Source: Antrihabitans cavernicola (GTDB lineage: Bacteria; Actinomycetota; Actinomycetes; Mycobacteriales; Mycobacteriaceae). Taken from it: a DNA stretch of 64,000 nucleotides. This document shows, one piece after another, positions 16,822 to 26,034 of this stretch. The translations under genes were made by a program, and so were the position numbers. The stretch is taken from contig NZ_VLNY01000003.1 of NCBI RefSeq assembly GCF_008297975.1, positions 62,001-126,000 on the forward strand, given 5' to 3'. The notes below the pieces were generated by a model. The model did not search any database, was not told where the DNA came from, and saw only the letters and a program-made list of their open reading frames with translations. Numbering within the stretch: position 1 is the first letter of the stretch; every line of letters begins with the position of its first letter.

Positions 16822-18360
16822 GTGTCGAACGCAGCCGCAGATCAGAAGACCGATGTAGTACTCGTAGGTGCGGGCATCATGAGCGCCACGTTGGGCGCAT
16901 TGCTGCACCAGCTGCAACCGGATTGGTCGGTGAGCGTCTACGAACGGCTCGACGCCGCTGCTGCCGAAAGCACCGATCCGTGGAACAACGCGGGCACCGG
17001 GCACTCGGCGCTGTGTGAGTTGAACTACACACCGGAGAACGCGGACGGCTCCGTCGACGTCTCGAAGGCCATCACTGTCAACGAGCAGTTCCAGGTGTCA
17101 CGCCAGTTCTGGTCGCATGCGGTGGAGAACGGCGTCCTGTCGGACCCCAAGGATTTCATCAACCCCATTCCGCACGTCAGCTTCGTCCACGGCGCCGACA
17201 ACGTGAAGTACCTGCGGGCGCGCTACGACGCGTTGGCCGGGCATCCGCTGTTTGCAGGCATGGAGTACATCGACGACGCCGACGAGTTCAGTCGCAGGCT
17301 GCCGCTGATGGCCAAGGGTCGTGACTTTTCCGATCCGGTCGCGCTGAACTGGTCCGACGGCGGCACCGACATCGACTTCGGTGCGCTCACCAAGCAGTTC
17401 CTGAACTACATCTCCAAGTCCGGCGGGGCCGTTCATTTCGGCCACGATGTGCGAAACATCGCAAAGCAGTCCGACGGCACGTGGAAGCTCAAAGTGCGCA
17501 ACAACCGCACCGGCGAGAAGAAGACCGTCAACGCCAAGTTCGTGTTCGTCGGCGCGGGTGGTGGCGCGCTGCACCTGCTGCAGCAATCGGGCATCAAGGA
17601 GGCCAAGGGTTTCGGTGGCTTCCCGGTCAGCGGTGCGTTCTTCCGGTGCACCAACCGCGAACTGATCGACCAGCACCACGCGAAGGTCTACGGCAAGGCC
17701 GCTGTCGGCGCACCGCCGATGTCGGTGCCGCACCTCGACACCCGCGTCATCGGCGGCACGCCGGGCCTGCTCTTCGGACCGTACGCAGGCTGGTCGCCGA
17801 AGTTCCTCAAGGAGGGCAAGCTCACCGACCTGCCCGGCTCGATCCGCCCGAACAACCTGATGTCGCTGCTCGGCGTCGGCGTCACCGAGTTGGGGCTGAC
17901 CAAGTACCTGGTCAGCGAACTGCTCGCCTCGCCAGCAGACCGGGTCGACACGCTGTCGGAATTCGTGCCCAAGGCGATCGGCAAGGACTGGGAGCTGATC
18001 GTTGCAGGCCAGCGCGTGCAGGTGATTCGTCGTAAGGGTGTCGGCGGCGTTCTGGAATTCGGCACGGCCGTCATCACCGCCGAGGACGGCAGCATCGCAG
18101 GCCTGCTCGGTGCCTCGCCGGGTGCATCGACCGCGGTTCCCGCGATGCTCGATGTCCTGAAGAGTTGCTTCGGCGAGCAGTACCGCTCGTGGGAGCCGAA
18201 GCTCAAGGAAATGGTCCCCTCGCTCGGCGTGAAGCTCAGCGGCGATCCCAAGCTTTTCGATGAGGTGTGGGATTGGACGTCGGGCGCTCTCGAGCTGAAG
18301 ACGGACAACATCGCCAGCAACACGGGAACCAGCAAGGTCGCGGCGTCCGCAACTGTGTGA
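16822..18360 (+). CDS. mqo: Malate:quinone oxidoreductase
   Basis: A 512-residue peripheral membrane flavoprotein oxidising malate to oxaloacetate and passing electrons to quinone. The FAD loop is [18 protein letters not shown], followed by [23 protein letters not shown], the signature region of the family, and [16 protein letters not shown] near the C-terminus. The length matches the family. The GTG start has AAGGAA 12 nt upstream. A CCCGTCC-TT-GGACGGG hairpin lies at 16748-16763 in the 158-nt leader. It neighbours a GNAT gene as in mycobacteria. Confidence 0.95.
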   Translation: MSNAAADQKTDVVLVGAGIMSATLGALLHQLQPDWSVSVYERLDAAAAESTDPWNNAGTGHSALCELNYTPENADGSVDVSKAITVNEQFQVSRQFWSHAVENGVLSDPKDFINPIPHVSFVHGADNVKYLRARYDALAGHPLFAGMEYIDDADEFSRRLPLMAKGRDFSDPVALNWSDGGTDIDFGALTKQFLNYISKSGGAVHFGHDVRNIAKQSDGTWKLKVRNNRTGEKKTVNAKFVFVGAGGGALHLLQQSGIKEAKGFGGFPVSGAFFRCTNRELIDQHHAKVYGKAAVGAPPMSVPHLDTRVIGGTPGLLFGPYAGWSPKFLKEGKLTDLPGSIRPNNLMSLLGVGVTELGLTKYLVSELLASPADRVDTLSEFVPKAIGKDWELIVAGQRVQVIRRKGVGGVLEFGTAVITAEDGSIAGLLGASPGASTAVPAMLDVLKSCFGEQYRSWEPKLKEMVPSLGVKLSGDPKLFDEVWDWTSGALELKTDNIASNTGTSKVAASATV

Positions 18361-18372
18361 TAGTCACTCTTC

Positions 18373-18852
18373 ATGGTGGCAATGGCATCGCTGCGGCGCT
18401 CGTGGGCGCTCGATCTCAGTAACGAAACGCTCTACGAACTGCTGAAATTGCGGGTCGAGGTGTTTGTGGTCGAGCAAGCGTGCCCGTACCCGGAACTCGA
18501 CGGTCGTGATCTGACCAAAGAGACCCGGCATTTCTGGCTCGAAGAAGACGGCCAGGTGATCTGCACGTTGCGCCTCCTGGAGGAGCACGACGACGGCACC
18601 AAGTCGTTCCGCATCGGCAGGCTGTGCACATCGCGGTCGGCGCGCGGACGCGGTCACACCACTCGAATCCTGCAGGCCGCTCTCGCCGAGGTCGGGAGCG
18701 CGCCGTGTCGGATCAACGCGCAGACGTACCTGGTCGACATGTACGCCAAGCACGGCTTCAAGCTCGACGGCGAGGAATTCGTCGAAGATGGCATTCCGCA
18801 CGTGCCGATGCGACGAGGTGGCGGCGAACCCTGGCGCGAGGCAGCCACCTAG
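18373..18852 (+). CDS. GNAT-family N-acetyltransferase (ElaA-like)
   Basis: A 159-residue acetyltransferase of the ElaA branch: [25 protein letters not shown] is the family signature at the N-terminus, and the acetyl-CoA loop lies in [21 protein letters not shown] (R-G-R-G-H in place of R/Q-x-x-G-x-G/A). Substrate unknown. It follows mqo by 12 nt and precedes the cobalamin riboswitch, an order shared with mycobacteria. Confidence 0.85.
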   Translation: MVAMASLRRSWALDLSNETLYELLKLRVEVFVVEQACPYPELDGRDLTKETRHFWLEEDGQVICTLRLLEEHDDGTKSFRIGRLCTSRSARGRGHTTRILQAALAEVGSAPCRINAQTYLVDMYAKHGFKLDGEEFVEDGIPHVPMRRGGGEPWREAAT

Positions 18853-18857
18853 AGTTC

Positions 18858-19024
18858 TCCGAACAAGGGATGCTTGCGGGGAAGCCTGTGCGAATCAGGC
18901 GCGGTCCCGCCACTGTGAGGATTCTGCCGACGAGGTCGCTCGTTCGGGCGGGATCCGAGCCAGATCGCCGCAGCATCTGCCGAACCTTGACCAACTCCCG
19001 GCGTGGACACCGGGACGTGAAGGG
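18858..19024 (+). ncRNA. Cobalamin (adenosylcobalamin) riboswitch
   Basis: The 181-nt gap before the chelatase gene carries the conserved core of the B12 riboswitch: GGGGAAGCC, TGTGCGAATCAGG, CGGTCCCGCCACTGTGA (the invariant GCCACTG at 18909-18915), then GAGCCAGATCGCC and a distal CACCGGGA hairpin. It ends right before the AAGGG ribosome binding site of the next gene, so control is probably by hiding that site. Ends are approximate. It should shut off the chelatase-cobO-cobB operon when cobalamin is plentiful. Confidence 0.9.
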
Positions 19025-19033
19025 ATGTGTGGC

Positions 19034-20929
19034 ATGACGCGAGCGAGCGACGTCGGGTTTCCGTTCAGTGCGATCGTCGGGCAGGACCGGCTGCGACTCG
19101 CGTTGATTCTGTGCGCCGTGCACCCCGGAATCGGTGGTGTGTTGGTTCGCGGCGAGAAGGGCACCGCGAAGTCGACGGTGGTGCGTGCACTGGCTGCGCT
19201 GCTGCCGCCCGTTGTCGACGAGGGTGGCTCGCGTCGGGCCCGGCTGGTCGAGCTGCCGATCGGTGCGACGGAAGACCGCGTCGTCGGGTCGTTGGATCTC
19301 GGCAAGGTGCTCCGCGACGGGGAGCAGGCGTTTCAACCCGGCCTGCTCGCTGCGGCGCACCACGGCGTGCTCTACGTCGACGAAGTGAATCTGCTGCACG
19401 ACCACCTGGTGGACGTGCTGCTCGATGCCGCGGCGATGGGCCGCGTGCACATCGAACGCGACGGCGTCTCGCATTCGCATCCGGCGCGGTTCGTGTTGGT
19501 GGGCACCATGAATCCCGAAGAGGGTGAGCTGCGGCCACAGCTGCTGGATCGATTCGGGCTCACCGTCGACGTCGCCGCATCACGCGACATTGACGTGCGG
19601 ATGGCCGTCGTTCGTCGGCGACTGGACTACGAACGCGACCCGCAGGCATTCGGCGAGCAGTATGCGGACCAAGACCGGCAGTTGGCCCAGCAGATCATCG
19701 CGGCGCGAGATCTGGTCGACGCCGTGGAACTCGACGACATCGAACTTCGCCGGATCGCGGCGCTGTGCGCGGCGTTCGACGTCGACGGCATGCGTGCCGA
19801 TCTCGTTGTCGCCCGAGCCGCAACGGCGCATGCGGCGTGGCGCGGCAGTGCGAGCGTCGGCGAAGAGGATGTGCGAATCGCTGCCGAGCTGGCGCTGCCA
19901 CACCGGCGGCGGCGAGATCCGTTCGACGAGCCGGGCCTCGATCAGCAGCAACTCGACGACGCGATGGAACAGGCGAGCGAGCAGGCGGACAACCCGCCGG
20001 AGCCGGACGATTTCCCCGAGCCTCCCGATGACAATCCCGACGGCACTGGGGGTGGGGCTCCGCCCCAGGTGAGTGATAAAGGGGGCTCTGGACCAACAAA
20101 CCACTCACCTGCGACGCAGTCGCACTATCGGACGACGCTGCTGCAAATCCCCGGTGTCGGTGAAGGCGCGCCCGGTCGGCGCTCTCGTTCGCAGGGTTCG
20201 CACGGCCGCGTCGTGCGGCCGGTCGCGCAGGCGAACCACGGGTTGCACCTGCTAGGCACGGTGTTCGCGGCAGCTCGGCACCAGCAAGCGCGTGGCCGCA
20301 CCGACGGTCGGCTGTTGTTGGAGTCCGACGACCTCCGCGGCGCGCATCGCGAGGGGCGCGAAGGAAATCTGGTGGTTTTCGTTGTCGACGCATCCGGATC
20401 GATGGCCGCTCGCGACCGCCTTGCTGCCGTGACTGGTGCCGTCGTCTCGCTGTTGCGCGACGCCTACCAACGACGAGACAAGGTTGCGGTCGTAACCATC
20501 CGTGGTCGCGAGGCTAACCTGGTGCTGCCCCCGACGTCGTCGGTCGACATTGCTGTGCGCAGGCTGGCGTCGATGCGCACGGGTGGCAAAACCCCACTCG
20601 CGCAGGGTCTTCTGCGAGCGCGCGACGTAGTGCTGCGGGAACAGGTACGCGACCCGCAACGACGACCGATGATCGTCCTGCTTACCGACGGCCGAGCGAC
20701 CGGGGGAGTCGAGCCGGTGCAGCGCGCGAAGATCGCTGCAGGCATGCTCGCCCGTGCAGGGGTCGCATCGGTGGTGATCGATTGCGAGCGCGGCCTGGTG
20801 CGGCTCGGTCTCGCCGCGGACATGGCGCGCGAATTGCGTGCGCAATATCGTCGACTCGACGAGGTGTCCGCGGAATCCGTTGCGGGCGCGGTCCGTTCAC
20901 AATCCGCGCGTTCGAGCTCGGCTGCGTGA
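19034..20929 (+). CDS. Magnesium/cobalt chelatase-type protein, fused AAA+ (ChlI) and VWA (ChlD) domains
   Basis: A 631-residue protein. Residues 1-330 form a ChlI/BchI-type AAA+ domain with Walker [10 protein letters not shown], Walker [11 protein letters not shown] and sensor [24 protein letters not shown] Pro/Asp-rich linker follows, then a VWA domain with the MIDAS motif [11 protein letters not shown] and TDGRATGG. Such fusions are thought to work with CobN to insert cobalt into the corrin ring; CobN is not in the window. The ATG at 19034 has AAGGG nine bases upstream and sits directly after a cobalamin riboswitch. The linker contains a palindromic repeat element read in frame (20066-20111), discussed separately. 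Confidence 0.9.
   Translation: MTRASDVGFPFSAIVGQDRLRLALILCAVHPGIGGVLVRGEKGTAKSTVVRALAALLPPVVDEGGSRRARLVELPIGATEDRVVGSLDLGKVLRDGEQAFQPGLLAAAHHGVLYVDEVNLLHDHLVDVLLDAAAMGRVHIERDGVSHSHPARFVLVGTMNPEEGELRPQLLDRFGLTVDVAASRDIDVRMAVVRRRLDYERDPQAFGEQYADQDRQLAQQIIAARDLVDAVELDDIELRRIAALCAAFDVDGMRADLVVARAATAHAAWRGSASVGEEDVRIAAELALPHRRRRDPFDEPGLDQQQLDDAMEQASEQADNPPEPDDFPEPPDDNPDGTGGGAPPQVSDKGGSGPTNHSPATQSHYRTTLLQIPGVGEGAPGRRSRSQGSHGRVVRPVAQANHGLHLLGTVFAAARHQQARGRTDGRLLLESDDLRGAHREGREGNLVVFVVDASGSMAARDRLAAVTGAVVSLLRDAYQRRDKVAVVTIRGREANLVLPPTSSVDIAVRRLASMRTGGKTPLAQGLLRARDVVLREQVRDPQRRPMIVLLTDGRATGGVEPVQRAKIAAGMLARAGVASVVIDCERGLVRLGLAADMARELRAQYRRLDEVSAESVAGAVRSQSARSSSAA
20061..20125 (+). repeat. In-frame palindromic element, copy A
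   Basis: Arms CAGGTGAGTG (20066-20075) and CACTCACCTG (20102-20111) with a 26-nt centre containing GGACCAACAAA, preceded by a GGGGC-TCC-GCCCC mini-hairpin. The right half and the following bases (CTCACCTGCGACGCAGTCGC) match the element at 50698. It is translated as part of the Gly/Pro/Ser-rich linker of the chelatase protein. Confidence 0.65.
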
Positions 20930-20936
20930 TCCAGCG

Positions 20937-21551
20937 ATGCCACAGGGCGTACCCGAAACGATTCCCGACGACGGGCTCACTACTCGTCAACGTCGCAACC
21001 TACCCGTGCTCGCCGTACACACCGGTCCCGGCAAGGGTAAGTCGACGGCCGCATTCGGCATGGCGTTGCGTGCCTGGAACCAAGGCTTCGATGTCGGTGT
21101 CTTTCAGTTCGTCAAGAGCGCCAAGTGGAAGGTCGGCGAAGAGGCAGCCTTCCGAACGCTCGGCACCCTGCACGACGAGACCGGCGTCGGCGGTGCCGTC
21201 GAATGGCACAAGATGGGCGAGGGCTGGTCGTGGACTCGGAAGAAGGGCAGCGACGACGATCACGCGTCGGCAGCTGCCGAAGGCTGGCGCGAGATCGCCC
21301 GGCGAATCCAAAACGAGACGCACCGGTTCTATGTGCTCGACGAGTTCACCTATCCGCTGAAGTGGGGGTGGATCGACGTCGACGAGGTGGTCGAGGTGTT
21401 GACGCACCGACCCGGCAACCAGCATGTGGTGATCACCGGTCGCGATGCGCCGCAGGCGTTGCTCGACGTTGCCGATCTGGTCACGGAGATGACGAAGGTG
21501 AAGCACCCGATGGACGCGGGCCGCAAGGGCCAGCGGGGAATCGAGTGGTGA
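20937..21551 (+). CDS. cobO: Corrinoid (cob(I)yrinic acid a,c-diamide) adenosyltransferase, CobO/BtuR type
   Basis: A 204-residue enzyme that transfers the 5'-deoxyadenosyl group from ATP to Co(I) corrinoids. The P-loop is HTGPGKGKSTAAFG and the Walker B-like strand is FYVLDEFTYPLKWGW; VVITGRDAPQALLDVADLVTEM is the typical C-terminal block. The ATG at 20937 lies 7 nt after the chelatase stop. It overlaps cobB by 4 bases (GTGA). Part of the riboswitch-led operon. Confidence 0.95.
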   Translation: MPQGVPETIPDDGLTTRQRRNLPVLAVHTGPGKGKSTAAFGMALRAWNQGFDVGVFQFVKSAKWKVGEEAAFRTLGTLHDETGVGGAVEWHKMGEGWSWTRKKGSDDDHASAAAEGWREIARRIQNETHRFYVLDEFTYPLKWGWIDVDEVVEVLTHRPGNQHVVITGRDAPQALLDVADLVTEMTKVKHPMDAGRKGQRGIEW

Positions 21552-22912
21552 GCGTTCCAGCTGTGGTGATCGCCGCGCCCGCGTCGGGCAGCGGGAAGAC
21601 AACTGTCGCAACAGGTTTGGTCGGAGCTCTGCGGTGGGCCGGGCATCGGGTCGCGCCGTTCAAGGTGGGCCCGGACTACATCGACCCCGGCTATCACGGT
21701 TTGGCCGCCGGTCGGCCGGGCCGCAACCTCGATCCGGTATTGGTCGGTGCGCAGCGGATCGGACCGCTGTTCGCGCACGGCGCGGCCGACTGCGACATCG
21801 CCGTCGTCGAAGGTGTGATGGGGCTCTTCGACGGCAAGATCGACGTCGACAACGCCGCGGCATCCGCCGAGGGATCGACCGCCCAGGTTGCGGCGTCGCT
21901 CGGTGCGCCGGTGGTGTTGGTGGTCGACGCCCGCGGTCACAGCCAGAGCCTGGCGGCGGTTCTGCACGGGTTCGCGACCTTCGATGCCGGTGTGCGCATA
22001 GGTGGAGTGATTCTCAATCGCGTCGGCAGCGAACGTCATGAGCATGTACTACGCGATGCTGCTGTGCGCGTGGGTGTTCCGGTGCTCGGAGTGGTGCCGC
22101 GGATGGCCGAATTGGAGGTACCGTCCCGCCACCTCGGGTTGATCCCGGCGGTCGAGCACGGTCGTGCCGCCGTCGACGCCGTCGAATCGATGACGGAATT
22201 GATCGGCACCCATGTCGATCTGGACGCCGTGGTCAGGTTGGCGAACAGCACGGTCTCGGCACCGACATGGGATCCGGTCGCCGAAGTCGGGGACGCCGAA
22301 ACCTCCAGGCCGGTCATCGCTTTGGCGGGTGGCGCGGCCTTCACGTTCGGGTACGCGGAGCATCGTGAGCTGCTCGAGGCCGCAGGCGCATGCGTCGAGA
22401 CCTTCGATCCGCTTCATGATCAGCTGCCTGCCGACGTCGCCGGACTGGTGTTGCCGGGTGGATTCCCCGAAGAACATGCCGGCGACCTGTCCGCCAATGC
22501 CGCTCTGCGACAACAGGTCCACGAACTCGCCCTGCGCGGACTGCCGATGCACGCGGAATGCGCGGGCCTGCTGTACCTGTCGCGCAGCCTCGACGGAGTT
22601 CCGATGGCCGGCGTGGTGGACGTGGACGCCGAGTTCGGATCTCGGCTGACGTTGGGCTACCGCGACGCCGTCGCACTCGTCGATTCACCCCTGTGGCAGG
22701 CGGGCGAGCGAGTAGTCGGGCACGAGTTCCATCGCACCACGCTGACCGCCGCGCCGACCGGAGCGTGGGGTTGGCGCACGTGGGACGGCGTGAGTGCCCG
22801 TGAGGGATTCGTCGCCGATGGTGTCCACGCGTCGTATCTGCACACGCATCCGGCAGGCAACCCACGTGCGGTTCGTCGGTTCGTCGGGGCGGCGGCGACA
22901 TGGACGGACTGA
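21548..22912 (+). CDS. cobB: Cobyrinic acid a,c-diamide synthase
   Basis: A 454-residue CobB/CbiA that amidates carboxyls a and c of (hydrogeno)cobyrinate. The N-terminal ATP domain shows APASGSGKTT, PFKVGPDYIDPGYH and VVEGVMGLFDG; the C-terminal glutaminase domain shows LPGGFPEEHA and the nucleophile Cys in HAECAGLLYL, with HASYLHTHPAG carrying the His. GTG start overlapping the cobO stop; another GTG directly before it is possible. The 3' end overlaps the next gene by 13 bp. Confidence 0.95.
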   Translation: MSVPAVVIAAPASGSGKTTVATGLVGALRWAGHRVAPFKVGPDYIDPGYHGLAAGRPGRNLDPVLVGAQRIGPLFAHGAADCDIAVVEGVMGLFDGKIDVDNAAASAEGSTAQVAASLGAPVVLVVDARGHSQSLAAVLHGFATFDAGVRIGGVILNRVGSERHEHVLRDAAVRVGVPVLGVVPRMAELEVPSRHLGLIPAVEHGRAAVDAVESMTELIGTHVDLDAVVRLANSTVSAPTWDPVAEVGDAETSRPVIALAGGAAFTFGYAEHRELLEAAGACVETFDPLHDQLPADVAGLVLPGGFPEEHAGDLSANAALRQQVHELALRGLPMHAECAGLLYLSRSLDGVPMAGVVDVDAEFGSRLTLGYRDAVALVDSPLWQAGERVVGHEFHRTTLTAAPTGAWGWRTWDGVSAREGFVADGVHASYLHTHPAGNPRAVRRFVGAAATWTD

Positions 22913-23271
22913 TCGTCGGTATCGGGCTGCAGTCCGGTGCTACCGCCGACGACATTCTGGCCGCACTGAGCGAAGTATTCGGCAAGGCATCGGTCGACGT
23001 TCTCGCGACAGTCGATGTTCGCGCGAAAGACGTCGGGCTGCACTGTGCAGCAAGCAGTCTCGGCGTGCGCATCGATACCTTCACTGCCGCCGACCTTGCT
23101 GAGGTCCACGTGCCCAATCCAGGAACTGCTTCGCGCGATCGTTTGGGCACACCGAGTGTGGCGGAGGCGGCGGCGATCCTCGCGTCCGGTGGGGCAGCGC
23201 TGGTGCAGCAGAAACGAGTGGTCAACGGCATTGTTCTCGCGGCGGCACGGGCGCAAAGACCGGTCCCGTAA
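22900..23271 (+). CDS. cobE: Cobalamin biosynthesis protein CobE/CbiG C-terminal domain protein
   Basis: A 123-residue stand-alone form of the CbiG C-terminal domain. Typical features are GLIVGIGLQSGATADDILAAL at the N-terminus, TVDVRAKDVGLHCAASSLGV (the T-I-D-x-K block), VPNPG, and GTPSVAEAAAILAS. CobE is required in the aerobic B12 pathway, possibly for handling ring-contraction intermediates; its exact reaction is not settled. It overlaps cobB by 13 bp. Its stop codon is embedded in the predicted -10 element of cysG. Confidence 0.82.
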   Translation: MDGLIVGIGLQSGATADDILAALSEVFGKASVDVLATVDVRAKDVGLHCAASSLGVRIDTFTAADLAEVHVPNPGTASRDRLGTPSVAEAAAILASGGAALVQQKRVVNGIVLAAARAQRPVP

Positions 23272-23274
23272 AGT
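23269..23274 (+). promoter_or_regulatory. -10 element of cysG
   Basis: TAAAGT overlapping the cobE stop codon, 7 nt before the GTG start of cysG; predicts an extra leaderless transcript inside the cobalamin operon, which would let siroheme synthesis escape the riboswitch. Confidence 0.5.
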
Positions 23275-23281
23275 TCGATCG

Positions 23282-24508
23282 GTGCCGGAATCCAATTACG
23301 ACGAGTCCAACTACCTGGTCGGACTGAACCTCAACGATCGTCGAGTCGTGGTGGTCGGCGGTGGAACGGTGGCCCAGCGACGGCTCGGTCTGTTGATCTC
23401 GGCGGGTGCGCGAGTACACGTGATCAGCCGTGAGGTGACGCCCGCAGTCGAAGGTATGGCCTCTGCCGGGCAGATCACCGTGGAACTGCGCGCCTACCGC
23501 AACGGTGATCTCGCCGACGCGTGGTACGCCATCGCCTGCACCGACGAGCCGGACACCAACGCCGCGATCGTCGCCGAAGCCGAAGAGCACAGAGTGTTCT
23601 GCGTTCGTGCCGACAACGCGCGGCTCGGGACCGCCGTGACGCCGGCGTCGGCCCACTACGACGGTTTGAGCCTGGGTGTCCTGGCGGGCGGAGCCCATCG
23701 GCGATCCGCGGCGGTGCGGACGGCGTTGGTCGAGGCGTTGCAGTCGGGGGCGATTGCGGACGAGTCCGAGCCTGTACAACCCGGTGTCGCGCTGGTCGGC
23801 GGCGGACCAGGCGATCCGGATCTGATCACCGTCCGTGGACGGCGGTTGCTGGCCCGAGCCGACGTCGTCGTTGCCGATCGCCTCGCCCCGCCGGAACTGC
23901 TGGCCGAGCTGGGACCGCACGTCGAGGTGATCGACGCCGCCAAGATTCCGTACGGGCGGGCGATGGCGCAAGAGGCGATCAATTCGACACTGATCGACGG
24001 AGCGAAGGCGGGGAAGTTCGTCGTCCGACTCAAAGGTGGCGACCCCTATGTATTCGGTCGCGGCTACGAAGAGCTCGAGGCCTGCGCTGCCGCCGGTGTT
24101 CCGGTGACAGTGGTGCCCGGCATCACCAGTGCGATCTCGGTGCCCTCTGCCGCCGGAATCCCTGTCACACATCGCGGGGTGACGCACGAGTTCGTTGTCG
24201 TCAGCGGTCACGTCGCGCCGGATCATCCGGATTCACTGGTCGACTGGTCGGCGTTGGCACGGCTGCAGGGCACATTGGTGCTGTTGATGGCCGTCGAGCG
24301 AATCGAACAGTTCGCCGAGGTGCTGATCGCGGGCGGACGCGCCCCCGAAACCCCGGCGACGATCGTTCAAGAGGGCACCCTGCGGTCGCAGCGTGTGCTG
24401 CGCGCGGACCTCGGATCCATCGCGGAACGGGTGCGGGCCGAGAACATCAGGCCGCCCGCGATCGTAGTAATCGGCACCGTTGCTGGTTTTTCCGCCGACG
24501 CTGGGTAG
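23282..24508 (+). CDS. cysG: Siroheme synthase: precorrin-2 dehydrogenase/ferrochelatase fused to uroporphyrinogen-III methyltransferase
   Basis: A 408-residue bifunctional protein. Residues 1-150 are the NAD-binding dehydrogenase/ferrochelatase part (VVVVGGGTVAQRRLGLLISAGA); residues 155-400 are the SAM-dependent methyltransferase (VALVGGGPGDPDLITVRGRRLL, VRLKGGDPYVFGRGYEE, VVPGITSAISVPSAAGIPVTHR). It makes precorrin-2 and siroheme from uroporphyrinogen III, feeding both cobalamin and sulfite/nitrite reductases. GTG start 10 nt after the cobE stop. The gene pair cysG-efpA is also adjacent in mycobacteria. Confidence 0.95.
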   Translation: MPESNYDESNYLVGLNLNDRRVVVVGGGTVAQRRLGLLISAGARVHVISREVTPAVEGMASAGQITVELRAYRNGDLADAWYAIACTDEPDTNAAIVAEAEEHRVFCVRADNARLGTAVTPASAHYDGLSLGVLAGGAHRRSAAVRTALVEALQSGAIADESEPVQPGVALVGGGPGDPDLITVRGRRLLARADVVVADRLAPPELLAELGPHVEVIDAAKIPYGRAMAQEAINSTLIDGAKAGKFVVRLKGGDPYVFGRGYEELEACAAAGVPVTVVPGITSAISVPSAAGIPVTHRGVTHEFVVVSGHVAPDHPDSLVDWSALARLQGTLVLLMAVERIEQFAEVLIAGGRAPETPATIVQEGTLRSQRVLRADLGSIAERVRAENIRPPAIVVIGTVAGFSADAG

Positions 24509-24511
24509 CGT
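24506..24511 (+). promoter_or_regulatory. -10 element of the EfpA-like gene
   Basis: TAGCGT, starting at the cysG stop codon, 8 nt before the GTG at 24520; no ribosome binding site. Confidence 0.45.
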
Positions 24512-24519
24512 GGAGCATC

Positions 24520-26004
24520 GTGTCCGAACCTCCTGCAGTGACCTATCCAGTGACCACCCGCGCATTCGGGCTGGCCATCATGGTGCTCGGTGGGCTGCAG
24601 TTGATGGTGGTGCTCGACGGCACCGTCGCGAACCTCGCGCTCGCGAAGGTGCAGGACGACCTGGGGCTTTCCGATGCCGGCCGTAACTGGGTGGTGGTCT
24701 CCTACGCTCTGGCGTTCGGCGGGTTGATGCTGCTCGGCGGTCGGATCGGCGACCGGTTCGGCCGCAAACGCATGTTCGTCGTCGGGGTCGGGCTGTTCAC
24801 GCTGTCGTCGTTGCTCTGCGGTCTTGCGTTCGACGAAGGCACGCTGATCGCCGCGCGAGCCCTGCAGGGTACGGGCGCCGCAATTGCGTCGCCGACAGCG
24901 TTGGCGCTGGTCGCGACCACGTTCGCGCCGGGGCCGGTGCGCAACCAGGCAATTGCGATCTACGCGGCGATGACGGGCGTCGGCTCGATCACCGGGCTGA
25001 TCGTGGGTGGCGCGCTGACTCAGGTGTCGTGGCGCTGGATCTTCCTGATCAACGTGCCCATCGGCATCGCGATCGTCGTATTCGCGATCCCCGCCCTGCG
25101 CGAGACTGCGCCGCACAAGTTGGAACTCGACGTGAAGGGCGCGATCCTCGCCACCATCGGCTGTACCTCGTTGGTGTTCGGCATCAGCGAAGGACCGGAA
25201 CTGGGTTGGGACAGCGGCGCCGTGATCGGGTCGCTTGCGCTCGGACTGCTGCTGCTGGCGGCGTTCCTGTTCGTCGAGCGCACCGCGACCAATCCGATCC
25301 TGCCGTTCTCCCTGTTCGGGGATCGGGACCGCGTCTTCACCTTTGCCTCGATCTTCTTCGCGGGTGCCAGCCTGTTCTGCACCACCGTCTACGTGGCGCA
25401 GTTCGTGCAGAACATCATGGGGTACACACCGCTCAAGGCCGGCCTCGCGTTCATCCCGTTCGCGGTGGGCCTGGGCATCGGATCGGCGCTGGCGTCGAAG
25501 GTCGTCGTGCGCATCGAGCCGCGGTGGCTGGTGCTGATCGGCGGAGTCATCATGACGGTCGGGCTGCTCTACGGCTCGACGCTCGACGGTGACGCCACCT
25601 ACTTGCGCGATCTACTGCTCCCCGTGGTCGGAATCGGCTTCGGTGTCGGCTTCGCCGTCGTGCCGCTGCCGCTCTGTGCGGTCGCAGGTGTGGGGGAGAC
25701 CGAGATCGGGCCGCTGACCGCGATCACGCAGGTCGCGCAGACGTTGAGCGGACCACTCGCGCTCGCTGTCATCGGTGCGATGGCGACGTCGAAGACCTTG
25801 TCCGAGGGCGGCACCAACGGTGCGCCGTCGGAGATGAACCCGATGCAGTTGACGGCGCTCGGCAACGGCTACACCTTCGCACTGCTCGGCTGTGCGGTCT
25901 GCGCTGCGATCGCCGGTTTGGTCGCGCTGTTCATTCGCCTGACTCCGGCGCAGGTAGCGCAGGCGCAAGCTGCGACGGAAGCGGCGCAGCAGCACGCGGT
26001 GTAG
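24520..26004 (+). CDS. efpA: MFS efflux pump, EfpA-like (DHA2, 14 helices)
   Basis: A 494-residue polytopic protein. LMVVLDGTVANLALAKVQ in the first helix, GGRIGDRFGRKRMF (motif A) and SWRWIFLINVPIG are DHA2 marks, and the length fits 14 helices. Position between cysG and the proS side matches EfpA of mycobacteria, an essential-type efflux protein linked to drug tolerance and lipid transport; that identity rests on synteny and general similarity. The usual Asp-Val-Thr of helix 1 is replaced by Asp-Gly-Thr, as in EfpA. C-terminal tail is Ala/Gln rich and cytosolic. Confidence 0.85.
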   Translation: MSEPPAVTYPVTTRAFGLAIMVLGGLQLMVVLDGTVANLALAKVQDDLGLSDAGRNWVVVSYALAFGGLMLLGGRIGDRFGRKRMFVVGVGLFTLSSLLCGLAFDEGTLIAARALQGTGAAIASPTALALVATTFAPGPVRNQAIAIYAAMTGVGSITGLIVGGALTQVSWRWIFLINVPIGIAIVVFAIPALRETAPHKLELDVKGAILATIGCTSLVFGISEGPELGWDSGAVIGSLALGLLLLAAFLFVERTATNPILPFSLFGDRDRVFTFASIFFAGASLFCTTVYVAQFVQNIMGYTPLKAGLAFIPFAVGLGIGSALASKVVVRIEPRWLVLIGGVIMTVGLLYGSTLDGDATYLRDLLLPVVGIGFGVGFAVVPLPLCAVAGVGETEIGPLTAITQVAQTLSGPLALAVIGAMATSKTLSEGGTNGAPSEMNPMQLTALGNGYTFALLGCAVCAAIAGLVALFIRLTPAQVAQAQAATEAAQQHAV

Positions 26005-26034
26005 TTACGATCGCGCGGTAGTTATGATCGCGGG
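26001..26034 (+). repeat. Tandem 17-bp direct repeat carrying a -10 element
   Basis: GTAGTTACGATCGCGCG (26001-26017) followed by GTAGTTATGATCGCGGG (26018-26034). The second copy provides TATGAT 6 nt before the GTG at 26035, and the first copy provides TACGAT, so the duplication doubles the promoter hexamer. Confidence 0.5.

Noticed and set aside
19022-19034. Alternative chelatase start at ATG 19025
   Set aside because: AAGGG is properly spaced from ATG 19034, whereas it directly abuts ATG 19025.
24520-26004. Treating the MFS gene after cysG as part of cobalamin metabolism
   Set aside because: It has its own promoter-like hexamer and fits EfpA by position; no corrinoid transport features are visible.
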